Shown in pieces: positions 49,825 through 59,125 of a stretch of 64,000 nt of DNA. Source of the stretch: Candidatus Xenolissoclinum pacificiensis L6. Its GTDB lineage: Bacteria; Pseudomonadota; Alphaproteobacteria; Rickettsiales; Anaplasmataceae. The stretch is taken from assembly GCA_000512675.1 (NCBI GenBank), contig AXCJ01000005.1:102462-166461 (forward strand), given 5' to 3'. Position 1 is the first letter of the stretch. Each line of letters begins with the position of its first letter. The notes beneath the pieces are model-generated. The model worked only from the letters and a program-made list of their open reading frames with translations, did no database searches and was not told the origin of the DNA. The translations under genes and the position numbers were made by a program.

Positions 49825-50827
49825 TGTCCCAAATTGGCGAATCTGAAAGAAGGGGTTATAATTAGTATCAAGATAAACCAAAAAAAATGATAAGTGTTGA
49901 GACAAACTAAAATCATTGCTTCCAGTAGGAAGAAAAGGGAATAATTTTTTCCTGGAAGGAACATGTTGGAGTTTGCGAACTGGAGCGACATGGAGGGATT
50001 TACCTAAGAAATATGGTAGTTGGAAGATGGTATATAATAGAGGTATTGCTGAACAACTATAGATAAACAAGTAACTTAAGATGATCTTGATATAAAAAGA
50101 TTATGAAAGACGCGATAATCATTCTTATGGATTTACTATATCGTTTAGTTTTTCTATTAAAACAAGTAAGATAATGGCGAAGAATTTTTAGATTCTACCA
50201 GAGAGGTTTCAGATTTTGTAATATGATGAACGTTGGATATTGTATAACACTTATAAGCTCCGTAATTATCTGTACATAAACATTTTATCCGATATATTTT
50301 TGTAATCTGCATGACTATTTACTATAGGTATACCGACATCTATTTCTTACTTCGCAGTCAACAACTTTACTTGACTCTCGATTAACAGCAATCTATATGT
50401 ATACTGCCATCCTTCACTCTTTTGTCTCTTTTTTATATATGTATATAATACATCAATTTCTCAAATTTATATATCCTGAATTCCCTCCTGATTCTATTAA
50501 TTGGTTCTTTCCAGGTATAACTTGATTTGCTCTACTGTTTTTTCAATCCAGATAGATATTAGTTTATTATGTATTTCTGTAAATCTTTCTATTGTCCTAA
50601 TTACACAATTCTCTAGATATAACTGATTTTATAAATCACGTAATATAGTAGAACGTTTTCTTGCAAAAGATAAAAAAGATTTCGCAGAATTGCTACTCGC
50701 TTTGATAAAACTTCTAGAGTGTACCTTACGGGTATTACTTTTGTTAGCATATTACTGGCTCTAAAACTTTAGGGACGTTATCTACATTATACATTTATAT
50801 TTTTTGTATTTGTTGATATTTGGGACA
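49825..50827 (+). mobile_element. IS5-family relic D, with inverted termini
   Basis: The ends TGTCCCAAAT (49825-49834) and ATTTGGGACA (50818-50827) form inverted repeats 1003 bases apart. Near the left end the plus strand reads WSLRTGATWRDLPKKYGSWKM, the HTH region of IS5/IS427-type transposases. Near the right end it reads NIVERFLAKDKKDFAE, then after a frameshift IATRFDKTSRVYLTG, the transposase C-terminal E-R-F-F-x-K-x-K and R-I-A-T-R-Y-D-K motifs. The centre is scrambled. The element is dead and belongs to a different subgroup from relics A-C. Confidence 0.75.
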
Positions 50828-51278
50828 ATAGTTGTTGTCCTCTATTTATAATAATATGTGTAGGTTTTTCGATAAGTACCGGTAGGGTAGTTCAGTCTAA
50901 ATTAAATCATAGTGTGGATGATTGGTATACGAATGAGTATTGTGCTACTGATGTGTATGAATTGTAAAGTTTATATGATATGTTTGCTTGGTTCTTATTG
51001 TATATGGTCATCTTTCTGGCGCATTATTGGTCGTAATGGATATATAAACTACATTTCATATATTACATATGATAGCACAGGAGTTGTAATTTTTGATTAG
51101 ATGGTGTATTAGGGGGATCAGAGATATTAAAGAACACTGTAGGAATACGATTGTTTATCTCATGACTTTATAGAAGTACATATTGAATATAATTTGACAT
51201 ATATTGTTGCAATAGTTGAGGAATGTTTTAGGGGGGATAATTGTGATAACATGTATGGAATAAGATCAGGCACTGGTT
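50828..51278. other. Gap between IS relic D and the oxidoreductase remnant
   Basis: About 450 bases. A 62-codon frame at 50912-51100 is Ile/Tyr/Cys-rich and probably not coding. I see no other feature. Confidence 0.35.
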
Positions 51279-51515
51279 ATGAAGCATTACCGTTATGGTT
51301 TTGATCCTAGGTGTAATATAGAGAAGCTGATACATCTCAATAGTTGTTACATTTCTGAAAGTTCTTGGGAAAGTATATTTAATGTTTTATCTGGGGCAAA
51401 TGATATTTTGAATAATTTATTAGCTTTCAGGAACAAAAGATCATTGCGTGAATTTTCATTCATGCTTATAAACTTAATGGATGATAATTTCTCTTCAGGT
51501 CTGGTTAATATGTAA
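51279..51515 (+). pseudogene. Possible N-terminal remnant of the large oxidoreductase
   Basis: A 78-codon frame beginning HYRYGFDPRCNIEKL, in the style of the N-terminus of the long rickettsial FAD/iron-sulfur oxidoreductases (H-x-Y-G-F, then helical LIHLN and EFSFMLINLMDDNFSSGL). A stop follows, and further protein-like pieces extend to about 51800 in broken frames (VLYEQDASVFFYIDG). It lies directly upstream, in the same orientation, of the C-terminal half of that protein. The match is by eye and weak. Confidence 0.4.
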
Positions 51516-51904
51516 CGGATCTTGCAAATGCCAAGAGCGAGACACAATAATGTGTTATATGAACAGGATGCAAGTGTGTTTTTTTATATAGATGGAGAAT
51601 ATTATAAGCAAACACGATGAGCGATACAGACTAATCTTGATGATGATATTGCACAGTGGCTAAAAAATTGTCTAAATAAAAGGATTTTCTCGTATTATCA
51701 GAGCAGAGTCAATGGTATACCGTTTTGATCTGGGGGGATGGATATCTGTGTTGATGGTATAAATGATATTATATTATTTATTGGTTATCTGATAGGTATC
51801 AGTTCTGTTTTGCTGTGCCTATGTTTAATATTAAGTAGCAAATTTATTGATTCTTTGTGAGTTAACGAGCAAATCTTTTGTAAATGATTTATAATAAGTA
51901 ATAT

Positions 51905-53620
51905 TTGTATGATATTCAATATTTTGTTGTGTTAAAAGGAGTACGTTTAGCATCAGAATTCCTCATGGCCTTGCATCTATATGGAGCATTTCAAGAAGGA
52001 TCGATTTATAATTTACAGATTAGGTTTCCTGTATGTGTGCTAGGGGCAGGTCTTACGGCTGTAGATGTAGCTACAGAGATATTGGCGTATTATCCAATAC
52101 AGGTTAGGAAGGTTTATAAACGTTTCCAGGAGCTAACAAAAATATATGGACAAGAATATATATATCAAGGGTTAACAGATGAAGATAGATACATCTTAGA
52201 AGAATATTTATATCATGCAGAGCTATTTGAAAATAGCACTTATGATGAAATTGTGAGTTATTTACAGTCTATTGGAGGTGTACAGATTATTTATTATCGG
52301 GATATTCAGCACTGTTCAGCTTACAAATTGAACTATTCAGAATTACAAAATGCTTTAGATCAGGGGGTTCAGTTTTTAGAACATCACATCATAAAAAATG
52401 TTGTAGGGGATGAATATAATGCTTTGCGATGTATAAATGTAACAAATTGTAGTAATAATAAAAATTATTCTATTCAAGCAAAAAGTTTATTGATTTCAAT
52501 TGGTACAATGAAAAATGACCGTATTGATCTGGTAAGCTTGAAGGATTACTCAATATGGGGGGATATATCAGAGCAATATGCTGGTAGTGTGGTCAAAGCC
52601 ATGGCCAGTGTAAAAAGAGGATACCATCAGATAGTTAATGATATTACTTCATCTGAGGAGAGCTCTTCAGATTTTCTATCCAATATTGATGAAGTGTTTA
52701 CTGCAACAATTACTCGAATTGAAAATATTTCAGATAGCATTATTCAAATACAGGTACATGCGCCTATGATGGCAAAATTGTATAAACCAGGTCAATTTTT
52801 TCGATTACAAAATTTTTATCAGCATGCTATCAATATAAATGATACAAAGATGGTCATAGAACCCTTAGCTGTGACGGGTGCTCATGTGGATAATACAACA
52901 GGTTTGATAACATTTATTATTCTTGATTCAGGGGCTAGTAGTTATTTATGTAAATTTTTCCAAGTTGGAGAACAATTATCTCTTATGGGACCTGTTGGAA
53001 ATCCGACAGAAATTGTTGCAAAAAAGAATATTATGTTAATAGGAGGAGGAGTCGGTAATGCAGTATTATTCTCGATTATCAAATCCATGTATAATGCAGA
53101 TTGTAATATTACTTATTGTGCTGGATATAAAAATACATCTGATAGGTTTCATCAGAATTTTATAGAACAATATACACATCGTGTTTTATGGGCATGTGAT
53201 GAAGGTATTTTAGATAAAAATAGGGAACAGGATATCTCATATCATGGTAGTGTGTTAGATGGGATGGAAGCACATTTTAAAGATTTGTCTTTGATATATG
53301 ACAAAGTATTTATTTGTGGTTCATATGGTTTAATGAGCTCTTTTCGAGATCGTTTGTACAACAATTTAAAAGGATTTTTTCATGAAAAATGTCAGTTTAT
53401 ATCATCTATTAATGCTCCTATGCAGTGTATGATGGGAGGGGTATGTGGTGCGTGCATACAGAAAGATAATAATAATATATTTTTTTCATGCGGTTCACAG
53501 GAAAAATGTTTGTTAAGTTTAGACTTGGAATATCTAAAAAATAGATTAGAACAAAATTCACTACAAGAAAAACTCACATATAAGTGGGTTAAGCATTGCA
53601 TGTTGAACTATATACCATAA
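51905..53620 (+). CDS. C-terminal half of a GltD/PyrK-type flavo-iron-sulfur oxidoreductase (truncated)
   Basis: A 571-codon frame without a normal start (first possible codon TTG). It matches the C-terminal part of the roughly 1000-residue alphaproteobacterial oxidoreductases related to the glutamate synthase small subunit. It keeps a second Rossmann motif (VCVLGAGLTAVDVATE, about residue 45), a ferredoxin-reductase-like FAD site (YKPGQFFRLQNF), an NAD site (IMLIGGGVGNAVLFSI) and a PyrK-like cluster motif (MQCMMGGVCGAC, about 505). The C-terminus is intact (RLEQNSLQEKLTYKWVKH). The N-terminal Fe-S and first FAD domains are missing, so it is a recent truncation or a broken gene. Confidence 0.78.
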   Translation: MYDIQYFVVLKGVRLASEFLMALHLYGAFQEGSIYNLQIRFPVCVLGAGLTAVDVATEILAYYPIQVRKVYKRFQELTKIYGQEYIYQGLTDEDRYILEEYLYHAELFENSTYDEIVSYLQSIGGVQIIYYRDIQHCSAYKLNYSELQNALDQGVQFLEHHIIKNVVGDEYNALRCINVTNCSNNKNYSIQAKSLLISIGTMKNDRIDLVSLKDYSIWGDISEQYAGSVVKAMASVKRGYHQIVNDITSSEESSSDFLSNIDEVFTATITRIENISDSIIQIQVHAPMMAKLYKPGQFFRLQNFYQHAININDTKMVIEPLAVTGAHVDNTTGLITFIILDSGASSYLCKFFQVGEQLSLMGPVGNPTEIVAKKNIMLIGGGVGNAVLFSIIKSMYNADCNITYCAGYKNTSDRFHQNFIEQYTHRVLWACDEGILDKNREQDISYHGSVLDGMEAHFKDLSLIYDKVFICGSYGLMSSFRDRLYNNLKGFFHEKCQFISSINAPMQCMMGGVCGACIQKDNNNIFFSCGSQEKCLLSLDLEYLKNRLEQNSLQEKLTYKWVKHCMLNYIP

Positions 53621-53660
53621 AGGTATACTTATAAAAAATTATTGTACACATTTAGTTGGT

Positions 53661-54368
53661 TTATATGTTGCGAAGAAGATTTATAAGAGGATTGTGGATA
53701 GTTTTTGTACTGAGGAGTATGAAATTTTCATTTAAAGTGAAAAGATATTTTGTGTTTTGTGCGATAAGTTTAAAGACTTCGATATAAGGGGGTATTATGG
53801 GGGAAAAATATAAGAGAGCATTATACCGACCAGCTATGGTGTGTATTGTATCCATAAGTATTGTGCCTGTTACACGATAGTTAATTTTAATATCTGCAAA
53901 AGATTTTGGTAATTGAGTTTCAGTTACATTAGTTGCGACTAACACATCTCCTATTATGGAACTATGCTTAATTTGTTTTTTTTGCATATTTTGATCAACA
54001 GTGAAAATAACATCATTTTTTATATGCATAATATATTGTAATGCAGGGGAACCGATAATTACATGATGAATGGTACCATTTAGAGAGAGTGTAATCATGC
54101 AACAAAAATCTGTTAAACCATGTATAAAGTTGGTTTTAGTATCTATGGGGAATATTTCAATTTTGTACTTAGATCCTATTGATAGACTAGGGATTTTTTG
54201 CTCAATTTTATGTAATATTTTTTCATGACAAGCATTAAGAAACGCATTAATACTTGACGAACTTCTTAAATTATCTATTTCATGTGATTCTCGTATCAAG
54301 TATCCAATTGTATTGAACATCAATAATGTTGTTTCTTGTAGTTCTGATTGAATATTATTATGCATCAT
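53661..54368 (-). CDS. SuhB-like inositol monophosphatase homologue, degenerate
   Basis: The fold of the inositol monophosphatase family is recognisable: FPIDTKTNFIHGLTDFCCMITLSLNG (73-98) corresponds to D-P-I-D-G-T-T-N-F-x-H-G, and TGTILMDTIHTIAGRYNALL to the G-S-A-A-L-D-L-A-Y-V-A-A-G region. Metal-binding residues have been lost. The first Asp is Phe73, the Gly-Thr following the kept Asp76 is Thr-Lys, the upstream G-E-E is absent, and the late P-W-D reads PPY. At 235 residues it is also about 25 shorter than usual. It overlaps the efp stop by 11 bases; efp-suhB linkage is known in rickettsiae, which supports the identity. It is probably not a phosphatase. Confidence 0.75.
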   Translation of the reverse strand: MMHNNIQSELQETTLLMFNTIGYLIRESHEIDNLRSSSSINAFLNACHEKILHKIEQKIPSLSIGSKYKIEIFPIDTKTNFIHGLTDFCCMITLSLNGTIHHVIIGSPALQYIMHIKNDVIFTVDQNMQKKQIKHSSIIGDVLVATNVTETQLPKSFADIKINYRVTGTILMDTIHTIAGRYNALLYFSPIIPPYIEVFKLIAQNTKYLFTLNENFILLSTKTIHNPLINLLRNI

Positions 54369-54933
54369 TTGCTCTTTTTATATAAGTCAATGTTTCGGGG
54401 TTGATAAGTATTTTATCTTGGTTTTTTAAGAATTGAGGTACCATGACTTTAATTTTCTTAGATATAAGGGCAACTTTGTATGATGATGTGACAGTTTGGC
54501 CTGATATAAAAGGAGGTGTATCTTGCACAATTACAATTAAAGATTTAGGCCAAGATACGAATAGAGGTGTTGATTCGTGCATATTGATATATAAATCAAC
54601 CTCAGAATTCAATAAATCTTCTTTATTATCTAGCATAGAGAGAGGAATATCTAAGTTGTCAAATGTATCAAATCTGTAGAAAGTAGCTTCAGTGTGAGTA
54701 TGAGATATATATTTAATTTTCACTTGTTCTACAAATGCTCTATGGACAGACTCATTAGTGTTAAATGTTTTTTCATGATTTTTAAAACTATTAAGATCCT
54801 TAAATTCAATTGATATATGCGCTATTGAACGAGCTTGTTTAGATATGTCTCCTTTTTTCACTACCATATAAAGTCTATTATTAATCATGATAACATTTCC
54901 GGTTCTTAGTTCAGTTACAGATATTTTGTCCAT
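54358..54933 (-). CDS. efp: Elongation factor P
   Basis: EF-P relieves ribosome stalling at consecutive prolines. The 191 residues have the three OB-like domains: TELRTGNVIMINNRLYMVV at the N-terminus, YRFDTFDNLDIPLSMLDN in domain II, and the C-terminal GQTVTSSYKVALISKKIKVMVPQF. The loop that normally carries the modified lysine (K-P-G-K-G) reads SKQARSIA (31-38), so Arg35 stands where Lys is usual; EF-Ps with Arg at this position are the substrates of EarP rhamnosylation in some proteobacteria. The rest is conserved. It overlaps the SuhB-like gene. Confidence 0.93.
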   Translation of the reverse strand: MDKISVTELRTGNVIMINNRLYMVVKKGDISKQARSIAHISIEFKDLNSFKNHEKTFNTNESVHRAFVEQVKIKYISHTHTEATFYRFDTFDNLDIPLSMLDNKEDLLNSEVDLYINMHESTPLFVSWPKSLIVIVQDTPPFISGQTVTSSYKVALISKKIKVMVPQFLKNQDKILINPETLTYIKRANDA

Positions 54934-54951
54934 GGTATTTTATTATTAATA

Positions 54952-55350
54952 TTAAAGAACATTTGGTGTTAGAGATTTTATCTGGTCAGATAAAACTGTG
55001 CTTTGCCTATGTTTTTCTGATGTAGTGTACGAGCATATTGGCTTGGATTCTACAGTGTCTGTGGTATTATGAGTCACTTTGCTGACGCAGTCATTTTCAT
55101 CAAAATAAACACACACAATTTGTGCAGAATGAGTTCTTCTATTAGCAAATAAATTTACACCCACAGTTTCATTAATATAGTACCATCTATTCATATCATG
55201 ATTAGTAATTACAGGTGCTCCAATATTTTGTTTTATTATCTGTTTATGTTCTCCAACTGCAATGGAATCAGGGCTTATACTAATACCATGATTATGGATT
55301 TTAAAACCTGATAAAAGTATACAGATTATCAAGGAGAATAATAGTTTCAT
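54952..55350 (-). CDS. bamE: BamE (SmpA/OmlA)-like protein without lipobox cysteine
   Basis: BamE is an outer-membrane lipoprotein of the beta-barrel assembly machine. The 132 residues show an N-terminal hydrophobic signal, then the BamE-type core with GEHKQIIKQNIGAPVITN (G-x-s-x-x-x-V-x-x-x-L-G-x-P) and WYYINETVG (the conserved W-Y-Y), followed by a strand with VCVYFDENDCV. The signal ends LLSGFK where a lipobox would be LLSGCK; the codon is TTT, one change from TGT. Without the cysteine it cannot be lipidated at the usual place. Upstream of efp on the same strand, 18 bases away. Confidence 0.75.
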   Translation of the reverse strand: MKLLFSLIICILLSGFKIHNHGISISPDSIAVGEHKQIIKQNIGAPVITNHDMNRWYYINETVGVNLFANRRTHSAQIVCVYFDENDCVSKVTHNTTDTVESKPICSYTTSEKHRQSTVLSDQIKSLTPNVL

Positions 55351-55722
55351 ATTGATTGCATGATTAAAAGAACTGTTGAGTATGCTTCAACGTATACTAT
55401 TTGAATTTATAGCAGATTGTATAGAGTAGGACAATCCTTTGTTGTTGAAGTTACATATTTTTGATAAATAGTATAAATATTTATATTTGCTTCAAAATTG
55501 ATATCACTATCTGCAGTAGTATTGGTTTCTTTGATAATTTTTGATCATACATAGCAATAAGAATTTAGTATAATTACCGCTACTAGTTTGGTATTATATT
55601 ATATTTTTAGTTAATTAGCATGGAATATAATCTTAAATCAATTAAATAATCAGGTATATCAATTAAATTTTGTGTTGTAGTATGCTACTATTAGATGTAA
55701 TTTTAATCCCATACTAATTGTC
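55351..55722. other. Intergenic region between divergent bamE and the 135-residue gene
   Basis: About 372 bases with the promoters of two divergent genes. No gene, hairpin or repeat seen. Confidence 0.35.
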
Positions 55723-56130
55723 ATGAGTATATCAGAAAATCTATTCCATACTATAGCATCATCTTGTCAAGTAAAGAAATCTAGGGGTGATCAAAATAAA
55801 ATATCTGGAACATTAGCGAGCGTAGCAAGTAAAATAATTAGTAATACTGTGAATTTTACAGGAGGAATTATAGGGTCTATGCTTATAAATTTACCAGGAT
55901 CTTCAGGGTTACCAGTTGATCAGGATTTAGGAGACACTGTATCACAAGATGAAGTTGCTGATCCTAAGTATGTTCTTGCAGGGGCATGTATTGGAATGGG
56001 GTTTGGCATTGTGGTCGTAGGATGTGTTATGCTACATAAAGCAAGGTGTTGTATAGATTTCTGGTTCACAGAAGCGGACGTAGTCGACATAGATCATGAC
56101 GTTCCAGTGGGTAGAGATCATCCCCTTTAG
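55723..56130 (+). CDS. Hypothetical membrane protein
   Basis: A 135-residue protein with two probable membrane-associating segments rich in glycine: about 39-60 (NTVNFTGGIIGSMLINL) and about 83-104 (VLAGACIGMGFGIVVVGCVML). The GxxxG-like spacing could support helix packing. The N-terminus is polar and the C-terminus is acidic (VVDIDHDVPVGRD). No family recognised. It lies just before a dispersed repeat. Confidence 0.7.
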   Translation: MSISENLFHTIASSCQVKKSRGDQNKISGTLASVASKIISNTVNFTGGIIGSMLINLPGSSGLPVDQDLGDTVSQDEVADPKYVLAGACIGMGFGIVVVGCVMLHKARCCIDFWFTEADVVDIDHDVPVGRDHPL

Positions 56131-56202
56131 GAAAGAGTACATTACACTTTTTTGTATAGCATATTTTTATGTGCACGAAACATAATGACCTTCTGTAAAA
56201 TT

Positions 56203-56337
56203 AAAACTTTTCACTTACCCTTAATTGGGTAATAAATACCAATATTGTTAGAATTTATTTGCTGAAATAATGGTAATATTTATAAAACTTTGCTCCAATG
56301 TAGCGATAAGGTAATTTCACAGGAGGTCTTAATTTAT
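56203..56337. repeat. Dispersed intergenic repeat, copy 2
   Basis: Homologous to 9823-9966 in the same orientation; this copy lacks about 13 bases present in the other. It ends ten bases before the icd stop codon, on the far side of its 3' end. Confidence 0.6.
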
Positions 56338-56346
56338 GGTCAATGA

Positions 56347-57834
56347 TCAATTTGCAAATCCCATATCTCTTTTTGGGGAAATATATAGAGTTTCTATTTT
56401 GACAATATTGACGGAGTTCTCTTCAAATGCATTCATCAGAGCAGTTATGTCGTGGTTATTGAAATTGATATTTTTAGAAGCTATAAACCTACAGGTAATA
56501 TAATCTGTTGTATAGTCATTAGTCAATAGTACTGTAGGCCATAGCTCCATTCCTTTAGATAAGATGGAATTCAGGAAGATACTTTCATTAATGGGCACGA
56601 GATCGATGGATACATTTTTTCCATTGATTTTGTCAAAAGTATTTATAATTTCTAGTATCTTGTTTAAATTTCCAGTGAAATCCACATATATATCGACCCC
56701 TACTAAAGTTCTGTGCTTGATATATTCGGAAACACGGCTATAGTAATCGGATGTATCAGTCTGCATTGTGTCTGGAATATTTATGGAATGAGCGTCAATA
56801 TTAACAGATGTCTTATTATCATCTCTGATGCATTTGATCATAGTATCAGTAAAATCTTGAGTGTTTAGAGCAACCTTTGGATTGTCAACCAGATCTCGTG
56901 TTAGCCATTTATTTTTGACGCATTGCATCCACGCTCGTAGTATTTTTTCGGATATATGGTTCTCATTAAGATAGTTTAACATCATAATTGCTGCATTTAC
57001 CATACCCATAGGGTTAGCAATATTCTTGTTGGCTATTTTGGGGGCAGAGCCATGAACCGCTTCAAACATAGCATACTTTGTGCCTAGATTTACACTTCCT
57101 GCAATGCCAATACTACCGGACAATTCAGCGCATACATCTGATACAACATCTCCGTATAAATTGGTGGTAACTATAACATCAAATCTTTCTGGATATTTGG
57201 CAAGATTGGCCATAGCGATGTCTAGGATGAGTACTTCTTTTTCTATGTCAGGATAGTGATTTGCTACTTCCAAGAACATCTTATGGAAGATTCCATCAGT
57301 CATTTTCATTATATTATCTTTCACGAAACATGAGACTTTTTTTCTTCCATTTTGCTGAGCAAATCTAAAGGCATAGTCGCATATCCGATAAGATGCTTGT
57401 TCTGTAATGATTTTAATACTGGTGCGAGTATCATAGGAATTACGGTACTCAATTCCAGAGTATATATCCTCGCTATTTTCTCTGATAACAACAACATTAA
57501 TGTTTTTGCTGTGATTAAAAATGAGATTATTAGATGGTCTGACATTTACAAACAATCCCATCATTTTTCGAAGCGTTACATTTACACTTCTCATTCCTTC
57601 ACCTTGTACAGTAGTTAAAGGGGCTTTTAGTAATACTGGTACTCTCTTAAGAACAGAAACAGCTTCTTCCGACATCCCAGTTTTATAACCCTTATCATAC
57701 AGGTTTTTACCAAGAGTAATGACTTCAATTGTGTGTTTAAAGCCCGCGCTCTTGCAAATTGACAGAGTGGATTCCATGATTTCTGGTCCAATACCATCTC
57801 CATAACATACAGCAATACTTTTAGGTGTATTCAT
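56347..57834 (-). CDS. icd: Isocitrate dehydrogenase (Rickettsiales long type)
   Basis: Oxidatively decarboxylates isocitrate in the TCA cycle. The 495 residues are longer than typical bacterial IDH because of a C-terminal extension (about 350-495) seen in Rickettsiales. Conserved parts are GDGIGPEI at the N-terminus, LRKMMGLFVNVRPS, RENSEDIYSGIEYR, VTTNLYGDVVSDVCAELSGSIG and MFEAVHGSAPKIANKN with the nucleotide-binding loop. Cofactor preference (NAD or NADP) cannot be read safely. Monocistronic. Confidence 0.93.
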   Translation of the reverse strand: MNTPKSIAVCYGDGIGPEIMESTLSICKSAGFKHTIEVITLGKNLYDKGYKTGMSEEAVSVLKRVPVLLKAPLTTVQGEGMRSVNVTLRKMMGLFVNVRPSNNLIFNHSKNINVVVIRENSEDIYSGIEYRNSYDTRTSIKIITEQASYRICDYAFRFAQQNGRKKVSCFVKDNIMKMTDGIFHKMFLEVANHYPDIEKEVLILDIAMANLAKYPERFDVIVTTNLYGDVVSDVCAELSGSIGIAGSVNLGTKYAMFEAVHGSAPKIANKNIANPMGMVNAAIMMLNYLNENHISEKILRAWMQCVKNKWLTRDLVDNPKVALNTQDFTDTMIKCIRDDNKTSVNIDAHSINIPDTMQTDTSDYYSRVSEYIKHRTLVGVDIYVDFTGNLNKILEIINTFDKINGKNVSIDLVPINESIFLNSILSKGMELWPTVLLTNDYTTDYITCRFIASKNINFNNHDITALMNAFEENSVNIVKIETLYISPKRDMGFAN

Positions 57835-58022
57835 ATTTTACCTACTAACAATACATCAGGCCATTATAACAGACGACCAGTATATAACAAATAACTAAAT
57901 ATTCTCTAAATTACTATTGAGATCAAAGATAAAGATTGCTAACCTAGTGCTAGAGTATGTATATATTTTCTGGAAAGAAAATTCGTTGAGTTATCGCTAA
58001 GTAAATTTACAGTTGAACATCT

Positions 58023-58973
58023 ATGTTTGTCGATATAATGATAAGGATATCAGTTTTGTACTTAAACATTATTTTAGGGTTTATTGCTGGTAAATTTGCC
58101 AAAGTAGATAATGATAACATGCTAAGATTTCTTTTTTTTGTCTTATCTCCTATTGTCATCGTAAAGGGAATTAGTTCGATTACGAATTTTGATGCGTTAA
58201 TTCTACCTGTGATTGTTTTTACCATGAGTTGTATGACGTGTTATTGTATTAATAAAGCAAAACCATTATTTAGTGATAAGTCATTGAACAATATTATCTC
58301 TTTTGGAACTGCAAGTTCTAACACTGGCCATTTTGGGTTACCAATAGCTCTTTTTCTTCTAGATGAACATGCGGTTTCTATCTATATATTGGCGTTTTCT
58401 GGAATGACTTTATTTGAAAATACCTATGGATTTTATGTAATTTCTCATGGTAATTTTCCAGTAAAATACTTTTTCAAGAGATTATTACAATTGCCAACAT
58501 TATATGCACTTGTACTAGGTATTATTATGAGTGGTTTTGGTATTCATTTTTCTTCAATATACGATGATTTTTTTCAACATATTAGATCCTCTTATATTAT
58601 TATCGGCATGTCTTCTATTGGTTTTGGTATTGCAAGATTAAAGTCTATTGATTTTGATTTCGCATATATTATGGTTATTATGTTAGTTAAACATTTTATA
58701 TGGCCTCTCATAATGTTGATATTGGTATATATAGATATTCACTATTTTCATATTTTTGTTTGTGATCCTGATGCATATTTTGTTATGTTACTATTATCAG
58801 TGCTACCTGTTTCTGCTACTACTATGATTATGGGAGGATTGTTTAAATATCCTGAATCTAAAATTTCGATTATTATTCTTTTTAATAATTTGATGGCAAT
58901 GGTCTATATACCAACTACTATAGTCTATGTGTTTTATCCATTTATTAAGAAATTTATCATTGTGATTGATTAG
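58023..58973 (+). CDS. AEC-family (auxin efflux carrier-like) transporter
   Basis: A 316-residue integral membrane protein with about ten hydrophobic segments. The N-terminal helix VLYLNIILGFIAGKFAKVD and the inverted-repeat layout fit AEC transporters: FGTASSNTGHFGLPIALFLLDE in the first half, with the conserved N-x-x-x-x-G-x-P, and LSVLPVSATTMIMGGLFK in the second. Homologues move malonate, malate or other organic acids; the substrate is unknown. Monocistronic and divergent from icd. Confidence 0.88.
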   Translation: MFVDIMIRISVLYLNIILGFIAGKFAKVDNDNMLRFLFFVLSPIVIVKGISSITNFDALILPVIVFTMSCMTCYCINKAKPLFSDKSLNNIISFGTASSNTGHFGLPIALFLLDEHAVSIYILAFSGMTLFENTYGFYVISHGNFPVKYFFKRLLQLPTLYALVLGIIMSGFGIHFSSIYDDFFQHIRSSYIIIGMSSIGFGIARLKSIDFDFAYIMVIMLVKHFIWPLIMLILVYIDIHYFHIFVCDPDAYFVMLLLSVLPVSATTMIMGGLFKYPESKISIIILFNNLMAMVYIPTTIVYVFYPFIKKFIIVID

Positions 58974-59125
58974 TATTAATGAATGGAAGGTAAAGTCACG
59001 TATTATTATTCGGTTGGTTTGCTATAATTTATTGTGATAATATTTGTTCACTGTAATAACTGGTCAGTACGGATAGTTTCATAAAGTAACATCCTGACTT
59101 CTCAAAGGTTATAAATTAAGAGTTT

